This document shows positions 31,084 to 42,336 of a stretch of DNA of 64,000 bases, one piece after another; positions within the stretch are counted from its first letter, which is position 1; each line of letters starts with the position of its first letter. Position numbers and translations under genes: made by a program. The DNA lies in the NCBI GenBank assembly GCA_020796225.1, contig CM036758.1, forward strand, positions 29,399,099 through 29,463,098, given 5' to 3'. Below the pieces are notes generated by a model. That model saw only the letters and a list, made by a program, of their open reading frames with translations. It was not told the origin of the DNA and did no database searches. This stretch comes from Arion vulgaris. Taxonomy: Eukaryota; Mollusca; Gastropoda; Stylommatophora; Arionidae.

Positions 31084-32748
31084 TTACCATTCTGATAGTT
31101 GACTTCTTACTCAAGACTACTGGACATCCAGAGTACCATTCTGATAGTTGATTTCTTACTCAAGACTACTGGACATCCAGAGTACCATTCTGATAGACAA
31201 TTTCTTACTCAAGACTACTGGACATCCAGAGTACCATTCTGATAGTTGATTTCTTACTCAAGACTACTGGACATCCAGAGCACCATTCTGATAGTTGATT
31301 TCTTACTCAAGACTACTGGACATCCAGAGTACCATTCTGATAGACAATTTCTTACTCAAGACTACTGGACATCCAGAGTACCATTCTGATAGTTGACTTC
31401 TTACTCATGACTACTGGACATCCAGAGTACCATTCTGATAGTTGATTTCTTACTCAAGACTACTGGACATCCAGAGTACCATTCTGATAGTTGATTTCTT
31501 ACTCAAGACTACTGGACATCCAGAGTACCATTCTGATAGACAATTTCTTACTCAAGACTATGACATCCAGAGTACCATTCTGATAGTTGACTTCTTACTC
31601 ATGACTACTGGACATCCAGAGTACCATTCTGATAGTTGATTTCTCACTCAAGACTACTGGACATCCAGAGTACCATTCTGATAGTTGATTTCTTACTCAA
31701 GACTACTGGACATCCAGAGTACCATTCTGATAGTTGATTTCTTACTCAAGACTACTGGACATCCAGAGTACCATTCTGATAGTTGATTTCTTACTCAAGA
31801 CTACTGGACATCCAGAGTACCATTCTGATAGACAATTTCTTACTCAAGACTACTGGACATCCAGAGTACCATTCTGATAGACAATTTCTTACTCAAGACT
31901 ACTGGACATCCAGAGTACCATTCTGATAGACAATTTCTTACTCAAGACTACTGGACATCCAGAGTACCATTCTGATAGACAATTTCTTACTCAAGACTAC
32001 TGGACATCCAGAGTACCATTCTGATAGTTGACTTCTTACTCAAGACTACTGGACATCCAGAGTACCATTCTGATAGTTGATTTCTTACTCAAGACTACTG
32101 GACATCCAGAGTACCATTCTGATAGTTAATTTCTTACTCAAGACTACTGGACATCCAGAGTACCATTCTGATAGTTGATTTCTTACTCAAGACTACTGGA
32201 CATCCAGAGTACCATTCTGATAGTTGACTTCTTACTCAAGACTACTGGACATCCAGAGTACCATTCTGATAGTTGACTTCTTACTCAAGACTACTGGACA
32301 TCCAGAGTACCATTCTGATAGTTAATTTCTTACTCAAGACTACTGGACATCCAGAGTACCATTCTGATAGTTGATTTCTTACTCAAGACTACTGGACATC
32401 CAGAGTACCATTCTGATAGTTGACTTCTTACTCAAGACTACTGGACATCCAGAGTACCATTCTGATAGTTGATTTCTTACTCAAGACTACTGGACATCCA
32501 GAGTACCATTCTGATAGTTGACTTCTTACTCAAGACTACTGGACATCCAGAGTACCATTCTGATAGTTGATTTCTTACTCAAGACTACTGGACATCCAGA
32601 GTACCATTCTGATAGTTGACTTCTTACTCAAGACTACTGGACATCCAGAGTACCATTCTGATAGTTGACTTCTTACTCAAGACTACTGGACATCCAGAGT
32701 ACCATTCTGATAGTTGATTTCTTACTCAAGACTACTGGACATCCAGAG
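31084..32748. repeat. 49-bp satellite
   Basis: About 34 copies containing ctggacatccagagtaccat, ctgatagttgatttcttact and caagacta. Variants tgatttc, tgacttc and gacaatttc are mixed. It shares the 12-bp dyad ctggacatccag with the 29-bp satellite 780 bp away; the remaining sequence is different. Confidence 0.96.
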
Positions 32749-33114
32749 AACTGTTTTCTAATGGAATGTATGTAATAATAATTATTTTCTGATGTAAAGT
32801 TGTTAGTTTTGTAGCAAACCACCAACTTGGAGGACTGATGGTCAGTTTTGCTTGTCCCTCCCTAGTGGACTGTCCAGCTTGGATGGAACAGTGTGGCCGC
32901 TTAATAGCTCACTGGTTCACTGAGATATTCAAGCCAGCCTACTTCCCAGTCGTACAAGATAACAACATCAAAGTGTTTAACATTATATTGTATTCATATT
33001 TTATGTATGCCGTATTGCATGTACTTTGTATTATATGGATGATGCTGCATTTTATGAATAAAATAGTAATCCCACAGCTCGACACAATGTAGACCGTGAA
33101 ACAGAACTAAATCG
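32749..33114. other. No recognised gene; weak open frame
   Basis: An 84-codon plus-strand frame starts at 32838 and ends near tttatgaataaaat. Its product has Cys-rich start residues and a hydrophobic end but matches no family I know. The lack of context and of a second exon makes coding doubtful. Confidence 0.3.
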
Positions 33115-33229
33115 CATTGTTCATGCAACCAGCAAATACAATATACCAAACAACTCACAGACACATTGTTCATTCAACCAGCAAATACAATATACCAAAC
33201 AACTCACAGACACATTGTTCATTCAACCA
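33115..33229. repeat. ~52-bp duplication
   Basis: Two and a bit copies of cagcaaatacaatataccaa followed by caactcacagacacattgtt. Confidence 0.88.
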
Positions 33230-33862
33230 ACTCAATCAGCATGCAATGCACGTGTCCTACACTATTCAACAAACGCATTAAAAATGCATGCAAGTGTTGT
33301 ATCAAAGCGGGTTAACTGCAGTGTTGATCCAATTCTCTCTTAACGCGATAATAACCAACAAAAATATCCTAAAAAAAATATAACAGCAAAAACATTTTAC
33401 TGTAATGTAACCCCATTAGCGTCGCACTTCAAACCTAAGAAACATGGTAAAACGTGACGATGTTTTTTATTTAACATAAAGAGATTGCTTATCCAAACTA
33501 CACAGGTTTCTTACGGGTGTTATATAAGAGCATATTTTATATCAATATATTTCAATACGAAACTGTATTCTCGTAATATGAATTTCTGATATGAGAGTAC
33601 CAGGTGTCTATGACAAATGTATAATGTATCATAATTTGACGTCTCGGCATCGAATGTTAACTACAAACAACCGCACATATCGCTTTCTCTTGCCTTGACG
33701 TTTAACTCTGTTTTTTTTTGTTTGACTTGTTAACTCCGCAGGTGTATGTATAATTCTAGCATTAGTTTGATTATTTGTCATGGGAACTGTGGATGAATGA
33801 CAGGTAATTATTGTCTAGTGAACTGAAATGAAACGAAAAATTATGTAGATAAATGAATGTAC
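33230..33862. other. No recognisable feature
   Basis: AT-rich sequence; nothing supported. Confidence 0.4.
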
Positions 33863-33870
33863 TTTTTATA

Positions 33871-34068
33871 CTATACTGGAGAAGACAATTATTGAAGGAG
33901 ACATTCCAACAAAGTGGAGAAGTGGACGACCACGGAGAAGATGGATTCAGGATGTAACTAATTGTTTGCGAATGACGGCTGCAGAGGCGGAACAACTGGC
34001 ATAGGACAGCGAGAAATTCTGAAGGACTATTACAAGGTTCTGCTCAAGACAAGCTATTTGATGATGAC
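33871..34068 (+). pseudogene. LINE-C 3' end
   Basis: One frame reads LEKTIIEGDIPTKWRSGRPR, then RRWIQDVTNCLRMTAAEAEQ, LA, stop: the tail after the RT of a LINE. The non-coding end (ggttctgctcaagacaagct, ATGATGAC) matches the minus-strand copy at 52765-52900. A weak target duplication (ttttata on both sides) fits a 5'-truncated insertion of about 200 bp. Confidence 0.75.
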
Positions 34069-34076
34069 ATTTTATA

Positions 34077-34539
34077 ACAAGCTAATAGGAATTTGAATGA
34101 ATAAAATTAGAACTGTAACAATCGAAATGTTTTATTGTAAGTTTAGAGACAATTTTTGGAGAACCTGGCCAACATATTCTGAATGTTTTTTGCTCTTGTC
34201 CATGAGTGCTGTGTTGTGGACTGTTAATTCACATCATTGATGATAGTTAATCGTCTTCAACCTAGCCGTTGCCGTATACAGTAATGCATGACCAGATAGA
34301 TGGTTTATATCCTGTCTATTTCCTTCAATTCAAACTGTTGTTACTGTCTGTATTACCGCTTTTTTGGGGGCGGTATAGGACAGGTGGATGAGAACCTGGA
34401 AAATTTAATAGACACATGGCTATTACAGTCGCTTCGAAGCTGTTCAGGCTAGGATGTTCCTTTAAAATGAATTTGAAATTCAAAGGCATACGTTTTTTAT
34501 TACTACTCTTGTGTTTGTCTTGTGCGTTAAAGGATTATA
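34077..34539. other. No recognisable feature
   Basis: AT-rich sequence; nothing supported. Confidence 0.4.
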
Positions 34540-34850
34540 CATGCTGGTAGTTTGTATCTTAATTTGTATCTTGTGCGTTTAATTATTTTACATGCTGATA
34601 GTTTGTATCTTAATTTGTATCTTGTGCGTTTAATTATTTTACATGCTGCTAGTTTGTATATTAATTTGTATCTTGTGCGTTTAATTACTTTACATGCTGG
34701 TGGTTTGTATCTTGTACGTTTAATTATTTTACATGCTGCTAGTTTGTATATTAATTTGTATCTTGTGCGTTTAATTACTTTACATGCTGGTGGTTTGTAT
34801 CTTGTACGTTTAATTACTTTACATGCTGATGGTTTGTATCTTAATTTGTA
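34540..34850. repeat. 51-bp minisatellite with 33-bp short units
   Basis: Copies of catgctgatagtttgtatct, taatttgtatcttgtgcgtt and taattatttta (period 51 at 34540 and 34591), mixed with units lacking an internal 18-bp taatttgtatct segment. Both lengths are multiples of three, which explains the 110-codon frame. Confidence 0.9.
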
Positions 34851-34859
34851 TTTCCTTAC

Positions 34860-35210
34860 CGAGTTTAAAATTGATTCGAACTAAGAACGTCGGACGCGCG
34901 AGTGGTTACCGGAGCCCAAATTTGAGGTGTAAAGAATAGAACCACTGTTACTTACCATGCATGTCGTAAGAGGCGACTAAGGAGGTTAAGCTGAAATCGG
35001 ATGCATGTGTCCTAAACGTGTAGAAGTCTATGCATTTATGGGCCTACCAAACCAATGTGCAACGTATACACGTTCTTGGCAAAGATCAAACATATCACAA
35101 AGAGTGATTAAAATTGGTTGTAAAGAACGAACGCAAAGAAGAAGACGAACGCCGGGGTTAATAGACCGAGTCACTATCCCCTAAGCCACAAACGCCACCT
35201 ACCGAGTTTA
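34860..35210 (-). mobile_element. SINE-C split by a nested SINE-B
   Basis: Left part ttgattcgaactaagaacgt (34860-34893) and right part gccggggttaatagaccgag, ctatcccctaagccac (35147-35210) together match SINE-C at 6950-7010. On the minus strand the right part gives an A-box-like GTGGCTTAGGGGATAG and the left part a GTTCGAATCA B-box-like motif. Confidence 0.7.
34894..35146 (+). mobile_element. SINE-B, complete, inserted in SINE-C
   Basis: Full-length copy close to 25014-25271, from gtggttaccggagcccaaat to gaacgaacgcaaagaagaag. Flanks are gaacgtcgg (34885-34893) and gaacgccgg (35147-35155), one mismatch in nine, taken as the target duplication. Confidence 0.88.
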
Positions 35211-35744
35211 CATGAGACAATAATGGATATTTAGAAAAAAAAGTAATAATTAGGCAAAGCTATGTAGTTGGAACGTTTACTAACTAACTAAATAACTAAC
35301 AAAATTGAAGTCACTTGACAGTCGATGGTCTGGAATCAATCAATCAATTATGTTTCATCTGCACGTAAGCGATTTGATATAAAGGTTCTACAGTAAAGTA
35401 TGTGCTTTACTTTGACAATATACTGTACCAGACCCTTGCCTGTCACCTTCTGATGTTTCTTCACAATTATAACTTTTATCTTCTTTATGTTCTCTTGCCT
35501 TCTACCTTCCTGTTCAAGATGGTTTTCCTAGCATCATGTTTTGTTTTTAATGTGACCAAAATATATCACTTATATTTGCCTCATTTATTATCAGACCATT
35601 TACACTTCTATAGTTGTTGAAATTCGTGTTTATTAGTTTTCTTCTCTGTCCGAGACAGTTGACATATTTGTGTTTATATCCACATTTTACAAATTTCAAT
35701 CCTTGTCTCTATCTGTTTGTTCATTGTCCACGTTTTCTCTTCTG
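35211..35744. other. No recognisable feature
   Basis: Short open frames only. The right end may hold the unrecognised 3' end of the following LINE-D. Confidence 0.4.
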
Positions 35745-37060
35745 TCTTTCTTTTCTCCGATCTTGTTTTGTCTCACAGTGTCAGGTTAAGAAGAGATTTC
35801 TAAAACGGGTCTTTGTGTGCGCTTCGTAGATATTGTCTTTCGTCGTCTCTGTTATCTTGGAGATCCATCTTTTGCGTAGCCTGCCTTTTTCTTTGTATCC
35901 ATTGTATCGGAGCAGAATTGCTCTTTGATGTGCACTGTCTGTTGGTAATCAGCTTATGTGGCCTAATCATTTAATTTGTTGTTTCTGGATAAAGTACTAC
36001 TGATGTTGTACCCAGTTGTTTTCCTGATGTCTTCATTTCTCAACCAGTCTTTGCTTGTTACTGCCAGCATTCTGCGTAGACACTTCATCTCTGTCGTGAC
36101 TAGTTGTCTTCTATCATTTGATGTCAGCGTCCAGGTTTGACACTGATATCATAATGTGGGGAGAAAGATTGTGTTGAGCATTGTTCTTTTTGTGTTCCTG
36201 GTGACATGTTTGCATTTTAAAATTGGCGTCATATGTCCTATCATTTGGTTTGCTTTGTTAGCGTCTGTGTTGAATTTCATTAGTTATTCTTCCATATGCT
36301 CCCCAGGCATATAAAGTCTTTTACTTGTTTTAATGGGATATTGTCGATGGAGAAATTGGAAGTGCTTTCGTCTCTGGCGAATGTCATTACTTCGGTTTTG
36401 TCGATGTTTATTCTCATATTGTATTCGTTACATCCTAACTGCAGTCTATTAATGGGTTGTTGTTTCTGTTCTTCTGTTGTTTGTTTGACTGCCTGATCAT
36501 CTGGAAAAAAAATATCGTTTAATAGTTCTCCGAGGTTGTTTTCTTCGCTGGTGTTAGCTATTTTACAGATTTGGTCAATATACGTGATGAACAACAGCGG
36601 GGATAGTACGCAACCTTGTCTTACTCCTGATCCTACGTACAACTTTTCTGATGGTCCTTCGTTTGTTCTAATCGTACACTGGGTGTTGATATAAAGTCTC
36701 TTACATAGGTTGATTAGATGGTCATTAACTCCATAGGTTGATAATATTTTCCACAACTTGCGCCTGTCTACGCGGTCGAACGCTTTTTCCTGGTCTACAA
36801 ACGCAACGTTATCCGATTCGTTGTGTTTATTGGATTCAACAGTTCTTTCCACTAACTGCCTGAGGGTGAATATTGATTGCGTCTGTACAGCTTCTATTCT
36901 TCCGGAGTCCCATTTGCGAGTCATTAAGCTGTGGCTCGATGATGTGGCGGATCTTTTTTTCCAGTACTTCACCAAATATGTCTCCGGTGTGGCTCAGTAG
37001 TGTAATTTCTCTATATTTTGTATAGTCCCTCTTGCTACCTTTATTTTTCAAGATGGGATC
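35745..37060 (-). mobile_element. LINE-D copy with RT domain
   Basis: The longest LINE body in the window. In 5'-3' order on the minus strand: YTKYREITLLSHTG and NDSQMGLRKNRSCTDAI (RT motifs 0-2), the RT core, then KCLRRMLAVTSKDWLRNEDI and a RLRKRW-type tail near 35870. 5'-truncated, since the endonuclease is absent. The downstream motif pair EMKCLRR ... IRK parallels LINE-B's EMRCLRK ... IRK, so B and D are one lineage. A shorter copy is at 4570. Confidence 0.85.
36280..36975 (-). pseudogene. Reverse transcriptase core of LINE-D
   Basis: A 231-codon open frame. Residues 58-70 read AFVDQEKAFDRVD (motif A with its Asp), 117-129 GVRQGCVLSPLLF (motif B), 157-160 FPDD (motif C, normally Y/FADD) and about 187-195 INIDKTEVM. 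The catalytic box has Pro in place of Ala before the two Asp residues. The frame starts mid-domain because a frameshift near 36900-36980 separates it from the upstream motifs. Likely inactive. Confidence 0.85.
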
Positions 37061-37366
37061 TATTATTTAAATATTAAATATACTTTGAGCTTGACAAGTC
37101 TTGTCTTTTATCTATTTCTTATTTGTTTGAATGTTAACATCTTTCTCATGTTATAATATAACTGATATTGACCATGCATATTTAATTCTAGACTTTTGTT
37201 TCTCCATCTGTCGTCTTCTGTTATTATTTGTTCAAGATTCTGAGATCCACAATAGAATATCCAAAGCCAGTGCTGCGTTCGGAAGGTTACGTGTCACTGT
37301 GTGGAAACGGAAGGGGATAAGCATAGTCACAAAGCTGAATGTTTACCAGGCCATAGTGCTAACCAC

Positions 37367-38043
37367 TAAAACAGAAATAATGAATATGGGAAGAAACATA
37401 ATAATCTAGACATCCATGTCAATGGCACTAAAATAAACCAAGTGAAAGAATTCAAATACTTAGAAGCATATTCACAGAAGACGGAAAACTAGATAGAGAG
37501 ATAGAGGCTAGAGTACAAAGCAAATGCTGTAACCTACCAGCTAGCCCCATTGTTAAGGCACCCAAAATTTTCACAGGCAGCTAAGAAACAAATGATCAAC
37601 AGCATTTTTATACCTACTTGTGTTACCAGAGCCAAACATGGACATTGAGCAAAGCGCAGTCACAAAAATAACTACATGTGAAATGCGTTGCCTGAGAAAA
37701 GTTACCAACAACACAAGAAAAGACAGAATCACCAACATCAGCATAAGAAAGAAAGTTGGCACAAAACCGTGCTTGAATTATATAAATAAACAAAGAATGA
37801 AGTGGTTTGGCCACTTAATAAGAATGCATCCAAACTCCACAGTATACAGAGTCTTCTACAACAGAACATCGGAAGAAGGCAAGAGAAGACCACGGAAAGA
37901 TGGTTAGATGGCGTAGCAGCATCCTGTGAAAGAGCAAAGATAACAATCACACAAGCCACCAGAACAGCGCAAGACAAAACAAGAAAACCACGACACTGGG
38001 CAACAACCCGGTAGCAGTGTGACGACAAAGAAGAAGAAGAAGA
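37367..38043 (+). mobile_element. LINE-B insertion with TSD and (GAA)n tail
   Basis: A 677-bp, 5'-truncated LINE-B inserted in LINE-A. It encodes, across frameshifts, KTEIMNMGR, YQSQTWTLSKAQSQ, TCEMRCLRKVTNNTRKDR, MKWFGHLIRMHPNSTVYR and a basic R/K-rich tail, then a non-coding end and (GAA)n. The 12-bp duplication agtgctaaccac at 37355-37366 and 38044-38055 is exact. The copy at 12440 is nearly identical over the 3' 280 bp. Confidence 0.9.
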
Positions 38044-38044
38044 A

Positions 38045-38647
38045 GTGCTAACCACGCTGCTGTACGCAAGCGAGACATGGACAGTGTATAGCAGACACGC
38101 AAGAAAATTGAACCATTTCCACACAAGCTGTCTACGCAGAATACTAAAAATAAACTGGCAGAACAAAATTCCAGACATCGAAGTCCTCACAAGAGCAAAG
38201 ATCCCAAGCGTCAACACCCTGTTGCAGAAGGCCCAACTGAAATGGGTCGGTCACGTTGCTCTAATGCCTGATAAACGCATCCCAAAACAGTTGATGTATG
38301 GCGAGCTTGAAGGGGGCAGACGTTTAGCTGCTGGACAGAAAAAACGCTTTAAAGACACTCTTAAAGTGTCTCTGAAATGCTTCGATATAGACAATACGTG
38401 CTTGGAATCCCTTGCGCACGATCGCCAAATGTGGCGCTGTAACAACAAAAGAGGAACCCGAATAGCTGAGAATCATCGTATTGTTGAGTCACAGAGAAAA
38501 CGAGCAGCGCGAAAATACAGAGCACACAACACGCACATGTCTAACCTTGATCGTGTATGCCCGACCTGTGGTCGGGGATTCTGTTCTAAGATTGGACTCT
38601 ACAGTCACCTCCGTACACACCAGAGAGGTGCAACAGTACACGTCTGA
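38045..38647 (+). pseudogene. LINE-A ORF2 C-terminus with C2H2 zinc finger
   Basis: An uninterrupted 200-codon frame: [20 protein letters not shown] (the end of the RT region), [34 protein letters not shown], an R/K-rich stretch, [11 protein letters not shown], then [20 protein letters not shown] followed by H. The last part is a canonical C2H2 finger, C-x2-C-x12-H-x3-H, close to the C-terminus (stop at 38645-38647). The frame is intact, which suggests a young copy. It is not an independent gene, since its start is the target duplication. The finger is plausibly a nucleic-acid-binding module of the LINE. Confidence 0.87.
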
Positions 38648-38789
38648 GATTGTTGTCATCATCGCTTGCGATGGACGGCTATTATTATTTGTCCAAGACA
38701 TACATAACTTGACACTTGTTCAAGTTAATAAATGACCAATATACCAATATTTAAATGTCCACTCAGTTTTGTGATTCTATTGATCATGG

Positions 38790-38940
38790 TTATGTTGTGT
38801 CGTAGATGTTCTTTGCTCTAGCTAATGGTGCATACATCATCTGCAAAATCAAAGTTTTCTAAATGCATTTTAGTTCAGCTCGAGAGTTATTTGTTCAATT
38901 CTTCATGAACTAATACATCACAATAAGAGACAGAACGCGT
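38790..38940 (-). pseudogene. RT fragment with FADD box
   Basis: The minus strand encodes MHLENFDFADDVCTIS around 38805-38865, the RT motif C with both Asp residues, preceded at distance by HVTSGV, a start of motif B. The sequence between is deleted or degraded and has stops. A different LINE from LINE-A, inserted head-to-head 100 bp downstream of it. Confidence 0.65.
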
Positions 38941-39027
38941 AACAGTATACATTACTCCTGATGTTACGTGGACGTGTCTGGTGTCTATGGGTCTGATTAA
39001 AATTTGCATTTGTATTCCTCTTATAGT

Positions 39028-39170
39028 TGCATTGATTACATTGATTACATTGATTACATTGATTACATTGAATACATTGATTACTTGAGTTGGTGCATTA
39101 TGCTGTTAAAATCCGTCATATTATTATTATTATTAATTTTATTATTACTATTATTATTATTATTATATAG
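39028..39170. repeat. 9-bp repeat and ATT microsatellite
   Basis: Six copies of attgattac at about 39028-39085, then an ATT/TTA trinucleotide run at 39118-39170. Confidence 0.85.
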
Positions 39171-39311
39171 CTATATTATAGAACCAGATTTAAAGGACTG
39201 TATCGTACCTAACTTTCCATTTATCATGAACATACTCAGCAGTAGGTAGATGGCTGAGGTGGCTGGTGAGCATATGATTTCAACATTTACTCTCCATTGA
39301 TTAATATTTTG

Positions 39312-39608
39312 CCCGGGTGTTGCCGGGGACTTTAAGTTGAGCAAAGAATAGTAACACTGTGACCTACAAGGCATTTAAATAAATAGCGTCGCAGAAATCA
39401 GATGTGGCTACTTGTTGGCAACTGATGCTGGCCACTTGTTGGTGCGTAACTGGTGTGCTGTATTGTTGGTGCAACTGGATAGGTACAATTGTTCTTAAGC
39501 TCGATCACATAAAACCACAAAGAGTGGTTTAACAAGGCGATCATAGGCTCAGATCACATACAAATCACACAGAGTGGTTTAACAAGAGGTCGATATGAAG
39601 CGTTCGAA
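39312..39608 (+). mobile_element. SINE-A, internally rearranged
   Basis: Starts ccgggtgttgccggggac, has gcaaagaatagtaacactgt and the acctacaaggcat box, then a duplicated ttgttggtgc-type segment and two copies of the 3' module (cacaaagagtggtttaacaa and cacacagagtggtttaacaa). It ends gaagcgttcgaagaaaac. It lies 25 bp before the 35-bp array. Confidence 0.75.
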
Positions 39609-39632
39609 GAAAACAAGATTTATATTTAATTT

Positions 39633-40692
39633 GACTGTTTTCAAGTCTCTTATGATGTAACTGAGACTGTTTTCTCAAGTCTCTATATGATGTAACTGAG
39701 ACTGTTTTCTCAAGTCTCTATATGATGTAACTGAGACTGTTTTCTCAAGTCTCTTTATGATGTAACTGAGACTGTTTTCTCAAGTCTCTTTATGATGTAA
39801 CTGAGACTGTTTTCTCAAGTCTCTTTATGATGTAACTGAGACTGTTTTCTCGTCTCTTTATGATGTAACTGAGACTGTTTTCTCAAGTCTCTTTATGATG
39901 ACTGAACTGTTTTCTCAAGTCTCTATATGAAATGAGACTGTTTTCTCAAGTCTCTTATGATGTAACTAGACTTTTCTCAAGTCTCTTTATGATGAACTGA
40001 GACTGTTTTCTCAAGTCTCTTTATGATGTAACTGAGACTGTTTTCTCAAGTCTCTATATGATGTAACTGAGACTGTTTTCTCAAGTCTCTTTATGATGTA
40101 ACTGAGACTGTTTTCTCAAGTCTCTTTATGATGTAACTGAGACTGTTTTCTCAAGTCTCTTTATGATGTAACTGAGACTGTTTTCTCAAGTCTCTATATG
40201 ATGTAACTGAGACTGTTTTCTCAAGTCTCTTTATGATGTAACTGAGACTGTTTTCTCAAGTCTCTATATGATGTAACTGAGACTGTTTTCTCAAGTCTCT
40301 TTATGATGTAACTGAGACTGTTTTCTCAAGTCTCTTTATGATGTAACTGAGACTGTTTTCTCAAGTCTCTTTATGATGTAACTGAGACTGTTTTCTCAAG
40401 TCTCTATATGATGTAACTGAGACTGTTTTCTCAAGTCTCTTTATGATGTAACTGAGACTGTTTTCTCAAGTCTCTATATGATGTAACTGAGACTGTTTTC
40501 TCAAGTCTCTATATGATGTAACTGAGACTGTTTTCTCAAGTCTCTTTATGATGTAACTGAGACTGTTTTCTCAAGTCTCTTTATGATGTAACTGAGACTG
40601 TTTTCTCAAGTCTCTATATGATGTAACTGAGACTGTTTTCTCAAGTCTCTATATAATGTAACTGAGACTGTTTTCTCAAGTCTCTGTATGAT
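39633..40692. repeat. 35-bp minisatellite
   Basis: About 30 copies of actgagactgttttctcaag plus tctctttatgatgta; period 35 measured at 40031 and 40066. The unit contains the inverted arms gagact and agtctc. Copies at 39850-39990 have clustered deletions; the rest are near-identical with a ttta/tata variant. Confidence 0.95.
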
Positions 40693-41325
40693 TTGTTACT
40701 TCCTTTGGAATTCTGCAAGACGACAAATTTGACTTTCTGTTGTTTTGCAGAGTGCATGGAATAATTCTGAGACTGCACTGACTTGTGTTTTGCAGGAGTC
40801 CATCTCAAATGTATACTGTGATCTTCTCTAAGTTGTATTGATTATCTATGTTTTTCAAACTGGAAAATGAAACATAACTGATAACATGTTAATGAAGTTT
40901 GATGATGTTAATCTTAGTGATGTCTTCAACATCAACATTTATTCTGTTCATCTTTTGCTGCCGGTGCCAGATTGTTGAGAATCTGCTTGCTTAAGTAGGG
41001 TCTATTCAAATGTATCTAATTCTGACGTTAGGATTTCATAACACCTTTCATATCTCAGAGCTCTGTTTGATAATGTCGGTGAGCAATTACTGAGCTATGC
41101 AGTTTCTACCTGTATGGAACTGTACTATGTCTTTCAAATCAATGATTTTATTTTGAAGGAAAGTTGATGATGGAAGATTAATTCATTTCGAGTTTTAAAA
41201 TTGGTGCATCGTAGGATTTTCTAGCCTTTGAAGATTACGTATTATCCTTTATTGATCTTAGGAACGTTTGAATGTCTCCGTATGTAGTCGTCCATATGTA
41301 GTGTTTTTAATCCGTCACTTCTGTT
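40693..41325. other. No recognisable feature
   Basis: AT-rich sequence; nothing supported. Confidence 0.4.
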
Positions 41326-41425
41326 GTATCGTTTGCATGATAAAGTCCTTTTGCTCGAAACTTTGCTGTATATCGTCACTTTTTTTTTGTATTTTGTAAA
41401 ACTAAAGTACTTTTATCTTACGTGT
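41326..41425 (+). repeat. Dispersed repeat with hammerhead-like core, second copy
   Basis: Matches 365-460: gtttgcatgataaagtcc, ttttgctcgaaac (to 41361), tttgctgtat, gtattttgtaaaactaaagt. The putative stem between the two conserved boxes pairs poorly in this copy. Confidence 0.55.
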
Positions 41426-41569
41426 TTCGCGATTTTACCTAGGGAAAGCTAAGCAATCTTCAACTTGGAAGATACTTTACGACGTCGACCTTGTTGGCTG
41501 GCATCCCACGGTCAACTCAGAATTGTAACATACAAAGAGAATCAAAACTGTCTAATTAAAATAATACAT

Positions 41570-42110
41570 TGCGACAGCCATAATCTGTTGTTGGCAATGT
41601 GATTTCTGTATAGTGCATTGAATATCAAAGTGAATTAAATACGACAGCTGTAATGTGTTGACTAATCTGATTTTGATAGTGACGAATATAAGTGAATCAA
41701 ATCGACAGCATAATGTGTTGTTTAATTGATTTCTGTATAGTGAACTGAATATCAAAGTGAATCAAATACGACAGCCATAATGAGTTGTTGATTTAATGTG
41801 ATTTCTGTATAGTGAACTGAATATCAAAGTGAACTGAATAACAAAGTGAACTGAATATAAAGGAATAAATCAAAGTGACTAATCATCGTATAGTGAACTG
41901 AATATCAAAGTGAATCAAATCGCACTGATATCTAGTGAACTGAATATCAAAGTGAACTGAATAACAAAGAACTAGCAGACTGTTCAAGTACTGCAAAGAA
42001 CTGTTATGAACATCAAAAAGAATGACTGATACAAAGTGAACTGATATCAATACAGAATTAACTGAATATCAAAGTGAACATGAATATCAAAGTGAATCAA
42101 ATACGATTCT
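41570..42110. repeat. Degenerate ~70-bp repeat
   Basis: Several copies of acgacagccataatgtgttg, gatttctgtatagtgaactg and aatatcaaagtgaatcaaat. The right half is a scramble of the 17-bp piece actgaatatcaaagtga, which suggests partial-unit amplification. Confidence 0.85.
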
Positions 42111-42336
42111 CTAGGAACGTCATGGAATTACACAGAAATAAAATTGCATCAGAGATCCACGTCGAGTTACGGAGTTCGTAGTACTGTCGCCAAGATTATC
42201 TTGTTTATGAGAGATATGCACACACACACATAGCTGTTGCCTGTAGTACAATGAAGATATCACAATCAATTAATCTTGCAAACCTAGATTCAACGATGAA
42301 GATAAAGTAGTTATTTCCTGTCTCAGTTGAATAAAG

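Larger units (their letters stand above)
37238..38681 (+). mobile_element. LINE-A, 5'-truncated, split by nested LINE-B
   Basis: Two halves (37238-37366 and 38056-38681) join in one reading frame once the nested insertion and one target copy are ignored. A 17-bp duplication, ttattatttg followed by ttcaaga at 37221-37237 or gtccaaga at 38682-38698 (one mismatch), bounds the element. The 3' end has no poly(A); it closes with the hairpin catcgc-tt-gcgatg and gacggcta. Confidence 0.87.

Noticed and set aside
28272..32748. CRISPR-like array
   Set aside because: Units are contiguous direct repeats with no unique spacers, and all context is eukaryotic; these are satellites.
32838..33092. Small protein gene of 84 codons
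   Set aside because: No family resemblance, no second copy, no exon context. Kept only as a weak open frame in the gap entry.
37131..37409. Independent 92-codon gene
   Set aside because: It is the LINE-A fragment running across the target duplication into LINE-B.
38489..38701. Minus-strand frame over the LINE-A 3' end
   Set aside because: Shadow of the LINE-A coding strand; no support of its own.
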